64,000 nt of DNA, taken from Muribaculaceae bacterium (GTDB lineage Bacteria; Bacteroidota; Bacteroidia; Bacteroidales; Muribaculaceae). The position numbers were made by a program, and so were the translations under genes. Shown one piece after another: positions 16,506 through 25,594 of the stretch (its first letter is position 1; the number at the start of each line of letters is the position of its first letter). Location of the stretch: NCBI GenBank assembly GCA_017405965.1, contig JAFQZK010000004.1:124001-188000 (forward strand), in the 5' to 3' direction. The notes under the pieces are model-generated. The model saw nothing but the letters and a program-made list of their open reading frames with translations, had not been told where the DNA came from and ran no database searches.

Positions 16506-19500
16506 ATGAAGAAGTACAAACTCATCAACAACACGCTGGGATGGCTCATCTTTGTGGTGGCCGCTGCCACCTATCTGCTCACCATCGAGCCCACCGCCAG
16601 CTTCTGGGACTGCCCAGAGTTCATTGCACAAGGTTTTAAGACTGAAATCGGACACCCGCCCGGCAACCCCATCTTCATTCTTGCCGCCAATTTCGCCAGC
16701 AAGTTTGCCGGCGGTGACGTCATGGCTGTTGCCAAGTGTGTCAACGCCATGTCGGCCATCTTCAGTGCACTCACCATACTCCTGCTCTTCTGGTCCATCA
16801 CTCACCTGGTCAAGAGACTCGTCGTCAAGGACGGACAGGAGGACAACATGACGCTCGCCCAGTACCTCGTGGTCATGGGTAGCGGTATCTGCGGTGCGCT
16901 GGCTTACACCTGGAGCGACACCTTCTGGTACAGCGCCGTCGAGGCCGAGGTCTATGCATTCTCCTCGTTCTGCACGGCACTCGTGTTCTGGCTCATCCTC
17001 AAGTGGGAGAACAGGGCCGACGAGCCTGCCAGCGACCGGTGGATCATTCTCATCGCCTATGTGCTTGGCGTTTCGCTGGGTGTGCACCTGCTCAACCTGC
17101 TGTGCATCCCCGCCATCGCGCTCATTTTCTACTACAGGCAGTGCCAGTCCAAGGGTAAGGACTCGACCCTCAAGGGATCAATCATCACTCTGCTGCTCTC
17201 CTTCGTCATCGTGGGCGCCATCCTGTACGGACTCGAACCCGGTTTCGTAGAGATGGGACAGAAGTTTGATCTGTTCTTCGTCAACACGCTCGGCATGTCG
17301 TTCAACTCGGGTGTGCTCTTCTATGCCATTCTGCTCATCGCAGTCATCGCTTGGGCGCTTTGGGAGCTCTACACTCGCAAGAGCAACACCAGAATCAAGG
17401 TGTCGTTCGCACTGGCCATTCTGCTGTCGGGCATGCTGCTCTTCGGTGAAAGCATGCTCATTCCTATCGTGCTTTTCATTGCCCTGTGCGTTTATCTGTT
17501 CAAGTTCTGCAAGAACATCCCCGTACGCGTGTTCACCAATATCGTGTCATGCATACTGGTCATCTTCATCGGCTTCAGCTGCTATGCGCTGATTCTTATC
17601 CGCAGCTCGCAGAACACGCCGCTCGATGAGAACTCGCCCAACAACACCTTCGCACTGGCCAAGTACCTCAGCCGTGAACAGTACGGTGAGACACCGCTGC
17701 TCTACGGACGCACCCTGTACAGCGACATCATGTATCAGGAGACCAATTCAGGAACGATGCAGCCCGCCGTCAAGATCGGTCCGATGCAGTATGCTCCCGA
17801 GGTGAAGGCCACTCCTGACCAGCCCGACCGCTACAAGGAACTGGGTCCCAAGAAGACCTACCGTTACAGCCCCGAGCAGAACATGCTGTTCCCGCGCATC
17901 CACGATGACAAGCATGCACAGGAATACATCGACTGGCTGGGAATGCAAGGCACCGAGGTGCAGGCAACCACCCGCCTGGACGCTAACGGCAATCCTGACG
18001 GCTACGAGTCCAAAATCAAGCCCACAATGATGGAGAACCTGCGCTTCTTCGTGGACTATCAGCTCAACTATATGTACTGGCGCTACTTCATGTGGAACTT
18101 CGCCGGTCGCCAGAACGACATCCAGGGCATGGGCGAAATCACCCACGGCAACTGGATCACGGGGTACTCGTTCATCGACAATCCCAGACTCGGTGACCAG
18201 AGCCTCCTGCCCGATGACCTGGGTAAGGGCAACAAGGGACACAATGTCTTCTATCTGTTCCCCCTGCTCATGGGTATCATCGGTCTGCTGTGGCAAGCCT
18301 ACAGGGGACGCCGTGGCATCGAGCAGTTCTGGGTCATCTTCTTCCTCTTCTTCATGACAGGTATCGCCATCGTGCTTTACCTTAACCAGACGCCCAGCCA
18401 GCCCCGTGAGCGTGACTACGCCTACGCCGGATCGTTCTATGCCTACAGCATCTGGATCGGTATGGGAGTCGCCGGACTCTGGAGCCTCGTGATGTGGGCC
18501 ATCCGCAAGGCTGGCAAGAAACAAGCCAAGGGCGAAGCAGCCGCCGTTGCCGACAACGGTAATCGCGGCGGTGCTGCCACCGCAGTGGCCGCAGTGGCCG
18601 CCATCATCGGCATCCTCGTGCCCCTGCAGATGGTCAGCCAGACGTGGGACGACCACGACCGCAGCGGAAGAACAGCAGCCCGTGACTTCGGCCGCAACTA
18701 TCTCTCGAGCGTGGCGCCCAACGGTGTCATCTTCTGCAACGGTGACAACGACACCTTCCCCCTGTGGTACTTGCAGGAGGTCGAGGGCTATCGCACCGAT
18801 GTGCGTGCCGTCAACCTGAGCTATCTGGCCACCGATTGGTACATCAGCCAGATGCAGCGTGCCGCTTACGAGTCGGCTCCGCTGCCCATGAAGGCCGACA
18901 AAGATACCTACGCCTACGACCAGCGCCAGTTCTGCTACTTCATTCAGCCCGATATGACTCCTGTCGAGGCCCTCAAGTCCCTGGAGTTCATCTACGGTCC
19001 TGAAAGCAGGAACAGCATCTACGACATCAACGAGATCCGTTATCCCAAGGTTTATATCCCCGTTGATGCCGACCAGGCCATCAAGGCCGGCGTCGTGCGC
19101 GAGGAATCTCGAGACAAGATCCAGCAGTCGATCAACCTCGACCTGCAGCGCATGGGTGCTGGCATGACCGCCAGCCAGCTGATGTCATTCGACATCATCG
19201 CCAGCAGCATTGCTCAAGGTTGGAACCGTCCTTGCTACTTCGCCATGACCGTGCCCAGCAGCTACTACCTGGGCCTCGATCCTTATCTGCGTCTCACCGG
19301 TCTTGCCTATCAGGTGACTCCCATCGTCGCTGATTCTCAGAGTGGCGACGTTAACGTGTCGACCGACATCATGTATGACAACGTGGTGAACAAGTTCCTG
19401 TGGGGTGGTCTGGACACTGCCGAGCCCGGCTCGCTCTATCTCGACGAGACCATCTGCCGCATGGTGACCACGATGCGCAGCGCCCTGCTTGACCTGGTCA

Positions 19501-20078
19501 ACGGTCTGACTCAAGAAGGCGTCCTCGCCCAGAATGGCCAAAAGACCATTCCCGCCGGCATGACTCAGGAGGCCTATGTCGCCGACCGCTTCAAGAAAGC
19601 CCGCCACATCCTCGACCTGATGATGGAGAAGCTGCCCCTCAAGGCCTGTCCGTTCACGGTACAGATGGGTCAGCAGGTATCGCGCGCTTACTGCAACTTG
19701 GGCAAGGTCAGCGCTGACGAGACCAGCACCCAGAAGGGTGTCAAGATCCTGGAAGACGAGATCATGCGTTATGGCGCTTACATGAGGTACTATCAGTCAC
19801 TCAGTCCGTCACAGTACGAGCGTCTGACGAGAATCGACAAGGTCATCGACCAGCAGTACATGCTTGACTTGCTCGGTGACTACGGTCAGCAATGCGGTGA
19901 CGAGAAATATTCGGAGCTCGCCAAGAAACTCGTTGCTGCCGGTGTGAACATGGATCGTCTGCAGTCCTATCAGAAGGCCTACGAACAGGCTATGATGAGG
20001 CAGATGCAAGCCCAGCAACAGGCTGCAGCCGGCGAGGGTGAATCCTCGGTCAACCTGGAGGATGTGCTGGGTAATTGA
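16506..20078 (+). CDS. GT117 / DUF2723 multispanning membrane glycosyltransferase
   Basis: 1190 aa. The N-terminus (LINNTLGWLIFVVAAATYLL, then TASFWDCPEFI and GHPPGNPIF) is the DUF2723 signature; the Asp and Glu in FWDCPE are the likely catalytic acids of this GT-C fold. About a dozen hydrophobic helices follow, then PSQPRERDYAYAGSFYAY and a periplasmic region with NGVIFCNGDNDTFPLWYLQE, and a soluble C-terminal tail that is Gln/Ala-rich. The family is related to the animal O-mannosyltransferase TMEM260, and in Bacteroidetes it is a candidate for protein O-glycosylation in the periplasm. Substrate here is inference. It is followed 26 nt later by a deacetylase gene. Confidence 0.9.
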   Translation: MKKYKLINNTLGWLIFVVAAATYLLTIEPTASFWDCPEFIAQGFKTEIGHPPGNPIFILAANFASKFAGGDVMAVAKCVNAMSAIFSALTILLLFWSITHLVKRLVVKDGQEDNMTLAQYLVVMGSGICGALAYTWSDTFWYSAVEAEVYAFSSFCTALVFWLILKWENRADEPASDRWIILIAYVLGVSLGVHLLNLLCIPAIALIFYYRQCQSKGKDSTLKGSIITLLLSFVIVGAILYGLEPGFVEMGQKFDLFFVNTLGMSFNSGVLFYAILLIAVIAWALWELYTRKSNTRIKVSFALAILLSGMLLFGESMLIPIVLFIALCVYLFKFCKNIPVRVFTNIVSCILVIFIGFSCYALILIRSSQNTPLDENSPNNTFALAKYLSREQYGETPLLYGRTLYSDIMYQETNSGTMQPAVKIGPMQYAPEVKATPDQPDRYKELGPKKTYRYSPEQNMLFPRIHDDKHAQEYIDWLGMQGTEVQATTRLDANGNPDGYESKIKPTMMENLRFFVDYQLNYMYWRYFMWNFAGRQNDIQGMGEITHGNWITGYSFIDNPRLGDQSLLPDDLGKGNKGHNVFYLFPLLMGIIGLLWQAYRGRRGIEQFWVIFFLFFMTGIAIVLYLNQTPSQPRERDYAYAGSFYAYSIWIGMGVAGLWSLVMWAIRKAGKKQAKGEAAAVADNGNRGGAATAVAAVAAIIGILVPLQMVSQTWDDHDRSGRTAARDFGRNYLSSVAPNGVIFCNGDNDTFPLWYLQEVEGYRTDVRAVNLSYLATDWYISQMQRAAYESAPLPMKADKDTYAYDQRQFCYFIQPDMTPVEALKSLEFIYGPESRNSIYDINEIRYPKVYIPVDADQAIKAGVVREESRDKIQQSINLDLQRMGAGMTASQLMSFDIIASSIAQGWNRPCYFAMTVPSSYYLGLDPYLRLTGLAYQVTPIVADSQSGDVNVSTDIMYDNVVNKFLWGGLDTAEPGSLYLDETICRMVTTMRSALLDLVNGLTQEGVLAQNGQKTIPAGMTQEAYVADRFKKARHILDLMMEKLPLKACPFTVQMGQQVSRAYCNLGKVSADETSTQKGVKILEDEIMRYGAYMRYYQSLSPSQYERLTRIDKVIDQQYMLDLLGDYGQQCGDEKYSELAKKLVAAGVNMDRLQSYQKAYEQAMMRQMQAQQQAAAGEGESSVNLEDVLGN

Positions 20079-20104
20079 GGTTCGACCAAACAGGATAGAC
20101 AATC

Positions 20105-20722
20105 GTGTTAGTTGAACGTCCGCCCCTTATCTATCGAATGATATTCCCCGAGACCGTGTGGCGCATACACAAGCGCGACCACACGGTCTATTTGACCTTT
20201 GACGACGGGCCCATCCCCGAGGTCACCCCGTGGGTGCTCGACACGCTGGACCGCTACGGCATCAAGGCCACGTTCTTCATGGTCGGCGAGAATGTCGAAC
20301 GTCATCCCGAACTGCTCGAGGAGGTGCGCCGCCGTGGCCATTCAGTGGGCAACCACACGATGAGCCATCTGCAAGGAGCCCACGTGGGCACCAAGCACTA
20401 CCTGCACAACGTTTTCCGTGCCAACGAGCTGATAGGCAGCACACTGTTCCGCCCGCCCCACGGTCTCTTGCGCTGGGGGCAGTCCAAGGTCCTGAGGTCG
20501 CGGTTTGCCATCATCATGTATGACCTGGTGACGCGTGACTACAGCCGCAAACTCTCCGGTGAGCAGGTGCTCAACAACGTCAAACGATACGTCCGCAACG
20601 GGTCCATCATTGTCTTCCACGACTCACTCAAGGCCGAAAAAAATATGAAATATGCCTTGCCTCGCGCCATCGAATGGCTGCAAAGCAAGGGTTATCAATT
20701 CGATGTCATCCCCGACAAATGA
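20105..20722 (+). CDS. Polysaccharide deacetylase (NodB/CE4 family)
   Basis: 205 aa. CE4 motifs are all visible: TFDDG (31-35) with the catalytic and metal Asp pair, NHTMSH (83-88) with the metal His residues, RPPHG (116-120), and FHDS toward the C-terminus. CE4 enzymes remove N- or O-acetyl groups from glycans such as peptidoglycan or surface polysaccharide. No signal peptide is seen. The GTG start is preferred over the ATG at 20138 because ERPPLIYRMIFPETVWR fits the usual family start. It lies 26 nt after the GT117 gene and its 3' end overlaps queG by 20 nt, so the three are likely one transcript. Confidence 0.9.
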   Translation: MLVERPPLIYRMIFPETVWRIHKRDHTVYLTFDDGPIPEVTPWVLDTLDRYGIKATFFMVGENVERHPELLEEVRRRGHSVGNHTMSHLQGAHVGTKHYLHNVFRANELIGSTLFRPPHGLLRWGQSKVLRSRFAIIMYDLVTRDYSRKLSGEQVLNNVKRYVRNGSIIVFHDSLKAEKNMKYALPRAIEWLQSKGYQFDVIPDK

Positions 20723-21641
20723 CATATCATCATCTATCAAGTCCCAGGCCCTGAGCCTGGGATTTGACGCTTGCGGCTTTGCGGCAGCCACTGTCGTCGA
20801 TGAGGAGGCTGTGCTGCACTATGACCGCTGGCTTGAACTGGGGCACAACGGTTGCATGCAATGGGCGGCAGGGCATCAAGACTTGCGCCACGACCCGACG
20901 TTGCTGCTTGAGGGCGCCCAAACGGTCATCTCGCTGGCCATGAATTATTACCCCATACGGTTCCAAGATCCCGAAGCGTTACGCGTCGCCTATTATGCCT
21001 ACGGCCGCGATTACCATGAAGTCTTGCGGGAAAAATTAACCGAATTGGCCCATTTCATCGAAGAAATTACCGGATGTACCACCCGCCCATGCGTTGACTC
21101 GGCACCCATCCGCGAACGCTATTGGGCCCAGCGGGCAGGCATCGGTTTCATCGGGCGAAACAACTGCCTCATCCTTCCCGGTAAAGGTTCGTTCTATTTT
21201 CTGGGAGAGATCCTCACCACCGCACAGCTCACACCCGACGAGCCCTGCACTCTGACGTGCGGCGACTGTAACAAGTGTGTTGAGAACTGTCCGTCAGGAG
21301 CGCTGGCAACCGAAGGTGCCGCCGACTGCACCCGGTGTCTCTCGTGCCTGCTTATCGAGAATCATGACCAGGAACTGCCCGAGTGGGTAGGCCAGGTGGT
21401 GGGCAACCGTGTGGTGGGCTGCGACGAGTGCCAGCTGTGCTGTCCACACAACGTCCATGCCACGGCGACCTCGGTCGAGGATTTTTCTCCCACCGATGCC
21501 GTGATGACGCTCACCCGCGAGCGCATCAACGGCATGACCGCCGGTGAATTCAAGCGCACGTTTGCCCATAGCGCCATCGCCCGCGTCAGGAGCAAGGGCC
21601 TACGCCGCAATGCCGACCTCACTAAGCCCGAAGAAGATTAA
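20703..21641 (+). CDS. queG: Epoxyqueuosine reductase
   Basis: 312 aa. QueG catalyses the last step of queuosine synthesis in tRNA using cobalamin and two [4Fe-4S] clusters. Cluster ligands are in CGDCNKCVENCP, CTRCLSC and CDECQLCCPHN. The active-site region YAYGRDYHEVLREKL and CVDSAPIRERYWAQRAGIGFIGRN matches the family. The ATG at 20703 (MSSPTND) is chosen; an earlier in-frame ATG at 20652 lies deep in the deacetylase gene. Spacing suggests translational coupling with that gene. Confidence 0.94.
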   Translation: MSSPTNDISSSIKSQALSLGFDACGFAAATVVDEEAVLHYDRWLELGHNGCMQWAAGHQDLRHDPTLLLEGAQTVISLAMNYYPIRFQDPEALRVAYYAYGRDYHEVLREKLTELAHFIEEITGCTTRPCVDSAPIRERYWAQRAGIGFIGRNNCLILPGKGSFYFLGEILTTAQLTPDEPCTLTCGDCNKCVENCPSGALATEGAADCTRCLSCLLIENHDQELPEWVGQVVGNRVVGCDECQLCCPHNVHATATSVEDFSPTDAVMTLTRERINGMTAGEFKRTFAHSAIARVRSKGLRRNADLTKPEED

Positions 21642-21765
21642 TGATTAGAGATTAGTGATTTAACGAACCCAGTAATTACCCTATAAATCAATGATTTAAT
21701 GAATCATTCGTTTTTAAAAAGTTGTCTGTATTGTCTATCAATAGTCCCTGTTGTCTGACAAAAAT

Positions 21766-21865
21766 GGATGCCCTCAGAAAATTCAGAAAACTCAGTTGTT
21801 TTAAAAAGAGGACGCGGATGCCCTCAGAGAATTCAGAAAAATCTGTTGTTTGAAAAAGAGGACGC
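21766..21865 (+). repeat. Two tandem copies of a 50-bp repeat
   Basis: Unit 1 (21766-21815) and unit 2 (21816-21865) both begin GGATGCCCTCAGA and end AAAAAGAGGACGC, with a few substitutions in the middle; a third copy begins at 21866 (GGATGC) and stops. The CAGAAAA/TTCAG core resembles the hairpin at 60285-60362. Confidence 0.8.
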
Positions 21866-21950
21866 GGATGCAATAGTATTTATTGTACTTATTGTTTTCC
21901 TTTTCTGTTATTGTTCTGTCGTTGTTCTGTCGTCGTCAGTTTTGTTGATG

Positions 21951-21982
21951 TTTGCGTAATTCCCGGTTTTGGCTTATCTTCG
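21951..21982 (+). promoter_or_regulatory. Promoter of the TPR lipoprotein gene
   Basis: TTTG at 21951-21954 and TATCTTCG at 21975-21982, a 20-nt gap. The expected transcription start is near 21989, almost on the GTG start codon, which suggests a leaderless or very short-leader mRNA. Confidence 0.55.
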
Positions 21983-21987
21983 CAGGC

Positions 21988-23700
21988 GTGAAACAACTGT
22001 TGTGGGTCATATTGTCGATGCTGGTGCTTGGGGCGACGGTCACAGGCTGCGGCGGTGCGCACCGCTACGACAGCCGTCTGACGGCGGCCGACAGCCTGAT
22101 GCGCAGTAACCCTGACAGTGCTCTGGCTCTCGTCGAGGGCGTCTCCCACGACAGCCTCATCCGCGAGGGCGACCGCGCCTACCGCGACCTGCTGCTCACC
22201 CAGGCCCGCTACCGCTGCTACATCCCCGCCACCAGCGACAGCGACATCAACCACGCCCTGAGTTACTACCGCGCCCACAGTGGCGAGCGCGAGAAACTCA
22301 CCCGCGCCTACATCTACAAGGGTGCCGTCATGGAAGAACTGGGCCATCCCGACAGCGCCATGCTCTACTACAAGACAGCCGAAGCCACCGCCGCCCCCGA
22401 TGACTATTTCAACCTGGGCTACACCAAAATGAGAATAGCTTCGATGTATCAAGATCAGTATTCTCAAGACATTTCAGCAATTGAAAGCTTGACTCAGGCC
22501 ATTCAATACTTTGAGATGCTTAAAGACACTGCTTATCTCATTCCATGTTATGGAGACATGGGCTCTATTTGCGGTACATTATACCCTGATACGGCATTTC
22601 GTTTTCTGAATCATTCCATCAAGCTGGCTCAGCAATTCGACCCTCCCAAACAATACACTTACAAGACAAAACTCGCAGGACTGTACTTCTATGCTAAGAA
22701 CGATTTTGAATCTGCCAAATCATTGGCTATGGACATCGTCAAGAATGGGGCTGAAGACAGTTATGATACTCGGTTCTACTATTATGCTACGTTGTCATTT
22801 CTCAAACTCGGTTTACTTGATTCAGCAAAATATGTGTTCAGTATAACCCCCGAGCCAATTGATGCTGTCGACAGCATGGCATGGTATGACATGAACGCTC
22901 AGATAGCTGATGCTGAGTCCCAACAAACAGCGTACTTAGAAAACTCCCTCAAATCGAATAATTTGAAGCATCAGGTTTTGATTGACAGTAAAGAAAAAAA
23001 GATCGTCGAAGGTGAATCTATTTTTCACAAACAGCAGGTTGATGATAAAGCGAAAAAGAATAACGTTTTGGCCATCGTGTTGATTATTTTGGCCGCAATT
23101 TCTTTTTTGTTGTTTGCGTTAACGTTATGGCTAAAACACAGAATCAAGATAAAAAGCATTGAACGAACCGAGGTTGAGAGAGAATTGAAAACTTCAATCA
23201 ACGACTTGAATGAAATCATCAAGAAGCAAAAAGATCAGAATTCCGCTATTTCAAAATCTGTGAGTTACCGTTTTGAGGCACTTAACGAACTATTTGAGAG
23301 CATAAAGTTCACAGCGAAAGAAAAAAAAGACAATAAAAGGAGTATTGTTCCTCTTTCAAGGGTTCTCGGTTTTCTGGGTGAGTATTATGAGATGTCTGAC
23401 GTTGAATTGGCAAAGAGTTTTTGGAATAAAATTGAACTCTCTGTGAATGTTGAATACCGTGGCATTGCCACATATGTAAAGGAGAATTTTCCCGATATAA
23501 GTGAACGTGATTACAGAACCTTCTGTTTACTGTGTGCTAATATTTCACCTCAGATTATAAAAATCTGCATGAATTTTGCCAATGTCAAGACAGCTTCAAA
23601 TTACAGGAACTATATCATCAGGCAAAGATTGGGCCTTGACATGACATTCGATGAATTCATCAATAATTACATGAAAAATGCTTCTATTTTGAATCCGTGA
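21988..23700 (+). CDS. TPR-containing lipoprotein/transmembrane sensor-like protein, mosaic composition
   Basis: 570 aa from GTG 21988 (MKQLLWVILSMLVLG...GC); an ATG at 22018 is the alternative start but lacks a positive N-terminus. A lipobox-like VTGC is followed by tetratricopeptide-type helical repeats (ADSLMRSNPDSALALVEGV and later LGHPDSAMLYYKTAEAT), a transmembrane helix at roughly residues 360-385 (VLAIVLIILAAISFLLFALT), a coiled coil (RTEVERELKTSINDLNEII) and a C-terminal helical domain (FPDISERDYRTFCLLCANIS) that resembles the cytoplasmic end of Bacteroidales TPR regulators, though no classic HTH is obvious. Base composition changes sharply near 22425: the line 22201-22260 has 41 G+C of 60, the line 23101-23160 has 18 of 60. 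A terminator overlaps the stop. Function unknown. Confidence 0.7.
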   Translation: MKQLLWVILSMLVLGATVTGCGGAHRYDSRLTAADSLMRSNPDSALALVEGVSHDSLIREGDRAYRDLLLTQARYRCYIPATSDSDINHALSYYRAHSGEREKLTRAYIYKGAVMEELGHPDSAMLYYKTAEATAAPDDYFNLGYTKMRIASMYQDQYSQDISAIESLTQAIQYFEMLKDTAYLIPCYGDMGSICGTLYPDTAFRFLNHSIKLAQQFDPPKQYTYKTKLAGLYFYAKNDFESAKSLAMDIVKNGAEDSYDTRFYYYATLSFLKLGLLDSAKYVFSITPEPIDAVDSMAWYDMNAQIADAESQQTAYLENSLKSNNLKHQVLIDSKEKKIVEGESIFHKQQVDDKAKKNNVLAIVLIILAAISFLLFALTLWLKHRIKIKSIERTEVERELKTSINDLNEIIKKQKDQNSAISKSVSYRFEALNELFESIKFTAKEKKDNKRSIVPLSRVLGFLGEYYEMSDVELAKSFWNKIELSVNVEYRGIATYVKENFPDISERDYRTFCLLCANISPQIIKICMNFANVKTASNYRNYIIRQRLGLDMTFDEFINNYMKNASILNP

Positions 23701-23716
23701 CAAACCACGGTTTTTT
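23695..23716 (+). terminator. Terminator overlapping the stop of the TPR gene
   Basis: CCGTG (23695-23699), loop ACAAAC, CACGG (23706-23710), then six T. Confidence 0.65.
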
Positions 23717-23787
23717 CATATGACCTAATTAATTTCATAAATACCTGACAGATAGAATATTATACGTCAATAATATGACCTATTATT

Positions 23788-23820
23788 TTTGGTGACAACC
23801 AATTGTTTTGCGTAACTTTG
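23788..23820 (+). promoter_or_regulatory. Promoter of the dockerin/FGE gene set
   Basis: -7 box TAACTTTG at 23813-23820, with TTTG at 23788-23791 (21-nt gap). The leader is about 45 nt of A/T-rich sequence. Confidence 0.6.
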
Positions 23821-23871
23821 TAAAAAATTTTTACTAACTTTTCAAACACCAAAATCAAAACAGATGTAATC

Positions 23872-24657
23872 ATGAGAAAGACAACACTTTTCAAGGTTCT
23901 TGTGGCGCTTGTTGCGGCGGTGTTGATGTGGCCCCTGGGCGCATCGGGGCAGACGCTGCGCGGCGACTATAACTATGACGGCGAGTTCAACGTCACGGAC
24001 CTGACCACGCTGCTCAACTACCTGCTGACTGAGAGGTGGAACGACGCCCCGTCGGACCTGGAGCGCGACACGGTCACGGTGAAAGGCGTGGACATCGTGA
24101 TGGTGCACGTCGATGGCGGCACTCTGATCCGTGATGACGGCGGCATGTACATGGTCAACGACTTCTGGATCTGCCAGACCGAGGTGACCATCGAGCTGTG
24201 GGCGGCCGTGCTGGGCGGCGTGTCCAACAGCCAGACGGCACTGTCCAACAACTCGTGGAACGACTGCCAGGCGTTCATCGACGCCCTGAACGCGTTGACC
24301 GGCCGTGAGTTCCGCTTCCCCACCTGCAACGAGTGGGAGTTCGCCGCCCGGGGCGGCAACCGCAGCCGCGGTTACACCTATTGCGGCGGTAACGACCTCG
24401 ACGTGGTGGGGTGGTACAAGGGCAACTGCTACAAGTGCATGCCTGTCGGCCTGCTGAAGTGCAACGAGCTGGGTCTGTATGACATGAGCGGCAATGTGAC
24501 GGAATGGTGCCAGGACAAGAAGACGCCCAACGGCTCATCGCGTTATTATTGCGGCGGCAGGTATTACGGCACCGCCGAGGAGAACCGGCCCTCGACGAGG
24601 GGCACTGCCGACGAGAACAGCAGTTTCAACGGCTCAGGCTTCCGCCTCGCCATGTGA
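23872..24657 (+). CDS. Secreted half-dockerin plus formylglycine-generating-enzyme-like domain protein 1
   Basis: 261 aa. Signal peptide about 1-26 (cleavage near ASGQ). Residues ~29-52 hold one dockerin-type calcium loop and helix, GDYNYDGEFNVTDLTTLLNY, with ligands D-N-D-N-D at the canonical positions; true dockerins have two such repeats. From about residue 68 a FGE-sulfatase (SUMF1/EgtB/PvdO-like) domain runs to the end: FWICQTEVTIELWAAVLGG, FRFPTCNEWEFAARGG, GLYDMSGNVTEWCQD, GFRLAM. The catalytic Cys pair of true FGE (CxxxxC before the terminal Arg block) is not seen, so I expect a binding or structural role. The paralogue 42 nt downstream has the same order. Confidence 0.85.
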   Translation: MRKTTLFKVLVALVAAVLMWPLGASGQTLRGDYNYDGEFNVTDLTTLLNYLLTERWNDAPSDLERDTVTVKGVDIVMVHVDGGTLIRDDGGMYMVNDFWICQTEVTIELWAAVLGGVSNSQTALSNNSWNDCQAFIDALNALTGREFRFPTCNEWEFAARGGNRSRGYTYCGGNDLDVVGWYKGNCYKCMPVGLLKCNELGLYDMSGNVTEWCQDKKTPNGSSRYYCGGRYYGTAEENRPSTRGTADENSSFNGSGFRLAM

Positions 24658-24698
24658 TGAGAGACAGAACAACTGACAATAAAAGAAAACACAGGAAT

Positions 24699-25553
24699 AT
24701 GAAAGACATGAAGACAAATATCAGGAGTAAGTTCTTTGGGCTGGCCCTCCTGGCGGCGATGCTGCCGTTGTGCGCCCATTCCCAGACGCTGCGCGGCGAC
24801 TTCAACATGGACGGCGAGGTCAACGTCACCGACGCGGTCTCGATGATCAACTGCCTGCTCAAGGGTTCCCCGGGCGAGGTGCCTCCCAGTGATCGCGACA
24901 CGCTCACGGTGAGCGGCATCCCCGTCGTGATGGTGCGTGTCAAGGCGGGCACCTACACACTGCAATACGGTGACGTCAGGACGGTGGAGTCCGACTTCTG
25001 GATCGGGCAGACCGAGGTGACCTATGAATTGTGGTGGGAAGTGATGGGCCGCGAAAACTATCCGTCGAATGAGATGCTGCGCCACCATGCGATGCAGAAC
25101 GTGAGCTGGGACGAGTGCCAGGTTTTCCTGGATTCGCTCAACAGGATGACCGGCAGGAACTTCCGCCTGCCCTATGCCGACGAGTGGATGTTCGCCGCCT
25201 CAGGGGGCAAGCTGGCCATCGGCTACGACTACAGCGGCAGCAGCGACATCGACGAGGTGGCCTGGTACAGTGAAAACAGCGGCTATATCAATGGGGGCAT
25301 TTCCAATGATGTCGCGACCAAGGCGCCCAACGAGCTGGGTCTGTATGACATGAGCGGCAATGTGGCTGAATGGGTCCAGGAAATGAAGGAGTATCAGACC
25401 GATAACGGCGTGGTCAGGACAGCCTGGGTTTATGGCGGGCACTGCGTGAGCCCGGCAGAAAACTGCCGCCCCACGAGCTGGATCCTCAAGGATCCCTCGA
25501 CGAAGTATGGCGACCCCTGCGGCCTGCGTCTGGCGCTTCCGGTTGCCGAATGA
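24699..25553 (+). CDS. Secreted half-dockerin plus FGE-like domain protein 2
   Basis: 284 aa, paralogue of the preceding gene. Signal peptide about 1-31 (ending CAHSQ); one dockerin-type loop GDFNMDGEVNVTDAVSMIN; then an FGE-like domain with FWIGQTEVTYELWWEVMG, NVSWDECQVFLDSLNRMTGR, FRLPYADEWMFAASGG, GLYDMSGNVAEWVQE and CGLRLAL at the end. Two Cys in GGHCVSPAENCRP are spaced differently from the FGE catalytic pair. A start far upstream at 24504 is open in this frame but overlaps the previous gene and would put the signal peptide inside the protein, so ATG 24699 (or 24708) is used. The next gene begins at or just after its stop. Confidence 0.85.
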   Translation: MKDMKTNIRSKFFGLALLAAMLPLCAHSQTLRGDFNMDGEVNVTDAVSMINCLLKGSPGEVPPSDRDTLTVSGIPVVMVRVKAGTYTLQYGDVRTVESDFWIGQTEVTYELWWEVMGRENYPSNEMLRHHAMQNVSWDECQVFLDSLNRMTGRNFRLPYADEWMFAASGGKLAIGYDYSGSSDIDEVAWYSENSGYINGGISNDVATKAPNELGLYDMSGNVAEWVQEMKEYQTDNGVVRTAWVYGGHCVSPAENCRPTSWILKDPSTKYGDPCGLRLALPVAE

Positions 25554-25594
25554 GACATATCATATCAACATCAAATCACATCACATCAAATCGA

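Larger units (their letters stand above)
21642..21987. other. Intergenic region with repeats after queG
   Basis: Starts with TTAATGATTAGAGATTAGTGATTTAA, cut here into units of the same simple-repeat type as near 56660, then AT-rich sequence, the 50-bp tandem repeat at 21766-21865, and the promoter of the next gene. A 63-codon frame at 21768-21959 is only a reading of the repeat. Confidence 0.55.

Noticed and set aside
21766-21870. CRISPR array
   Set aside because: Units are directly adjacent without unique spacers and only two full copies exist.
21768-21959. 63-codon frame over the 50-bp repeat
   Set aside because: Its N-terminal half is only the translated repeat; the hydrophobic end reads through T-rich promoter DNA.
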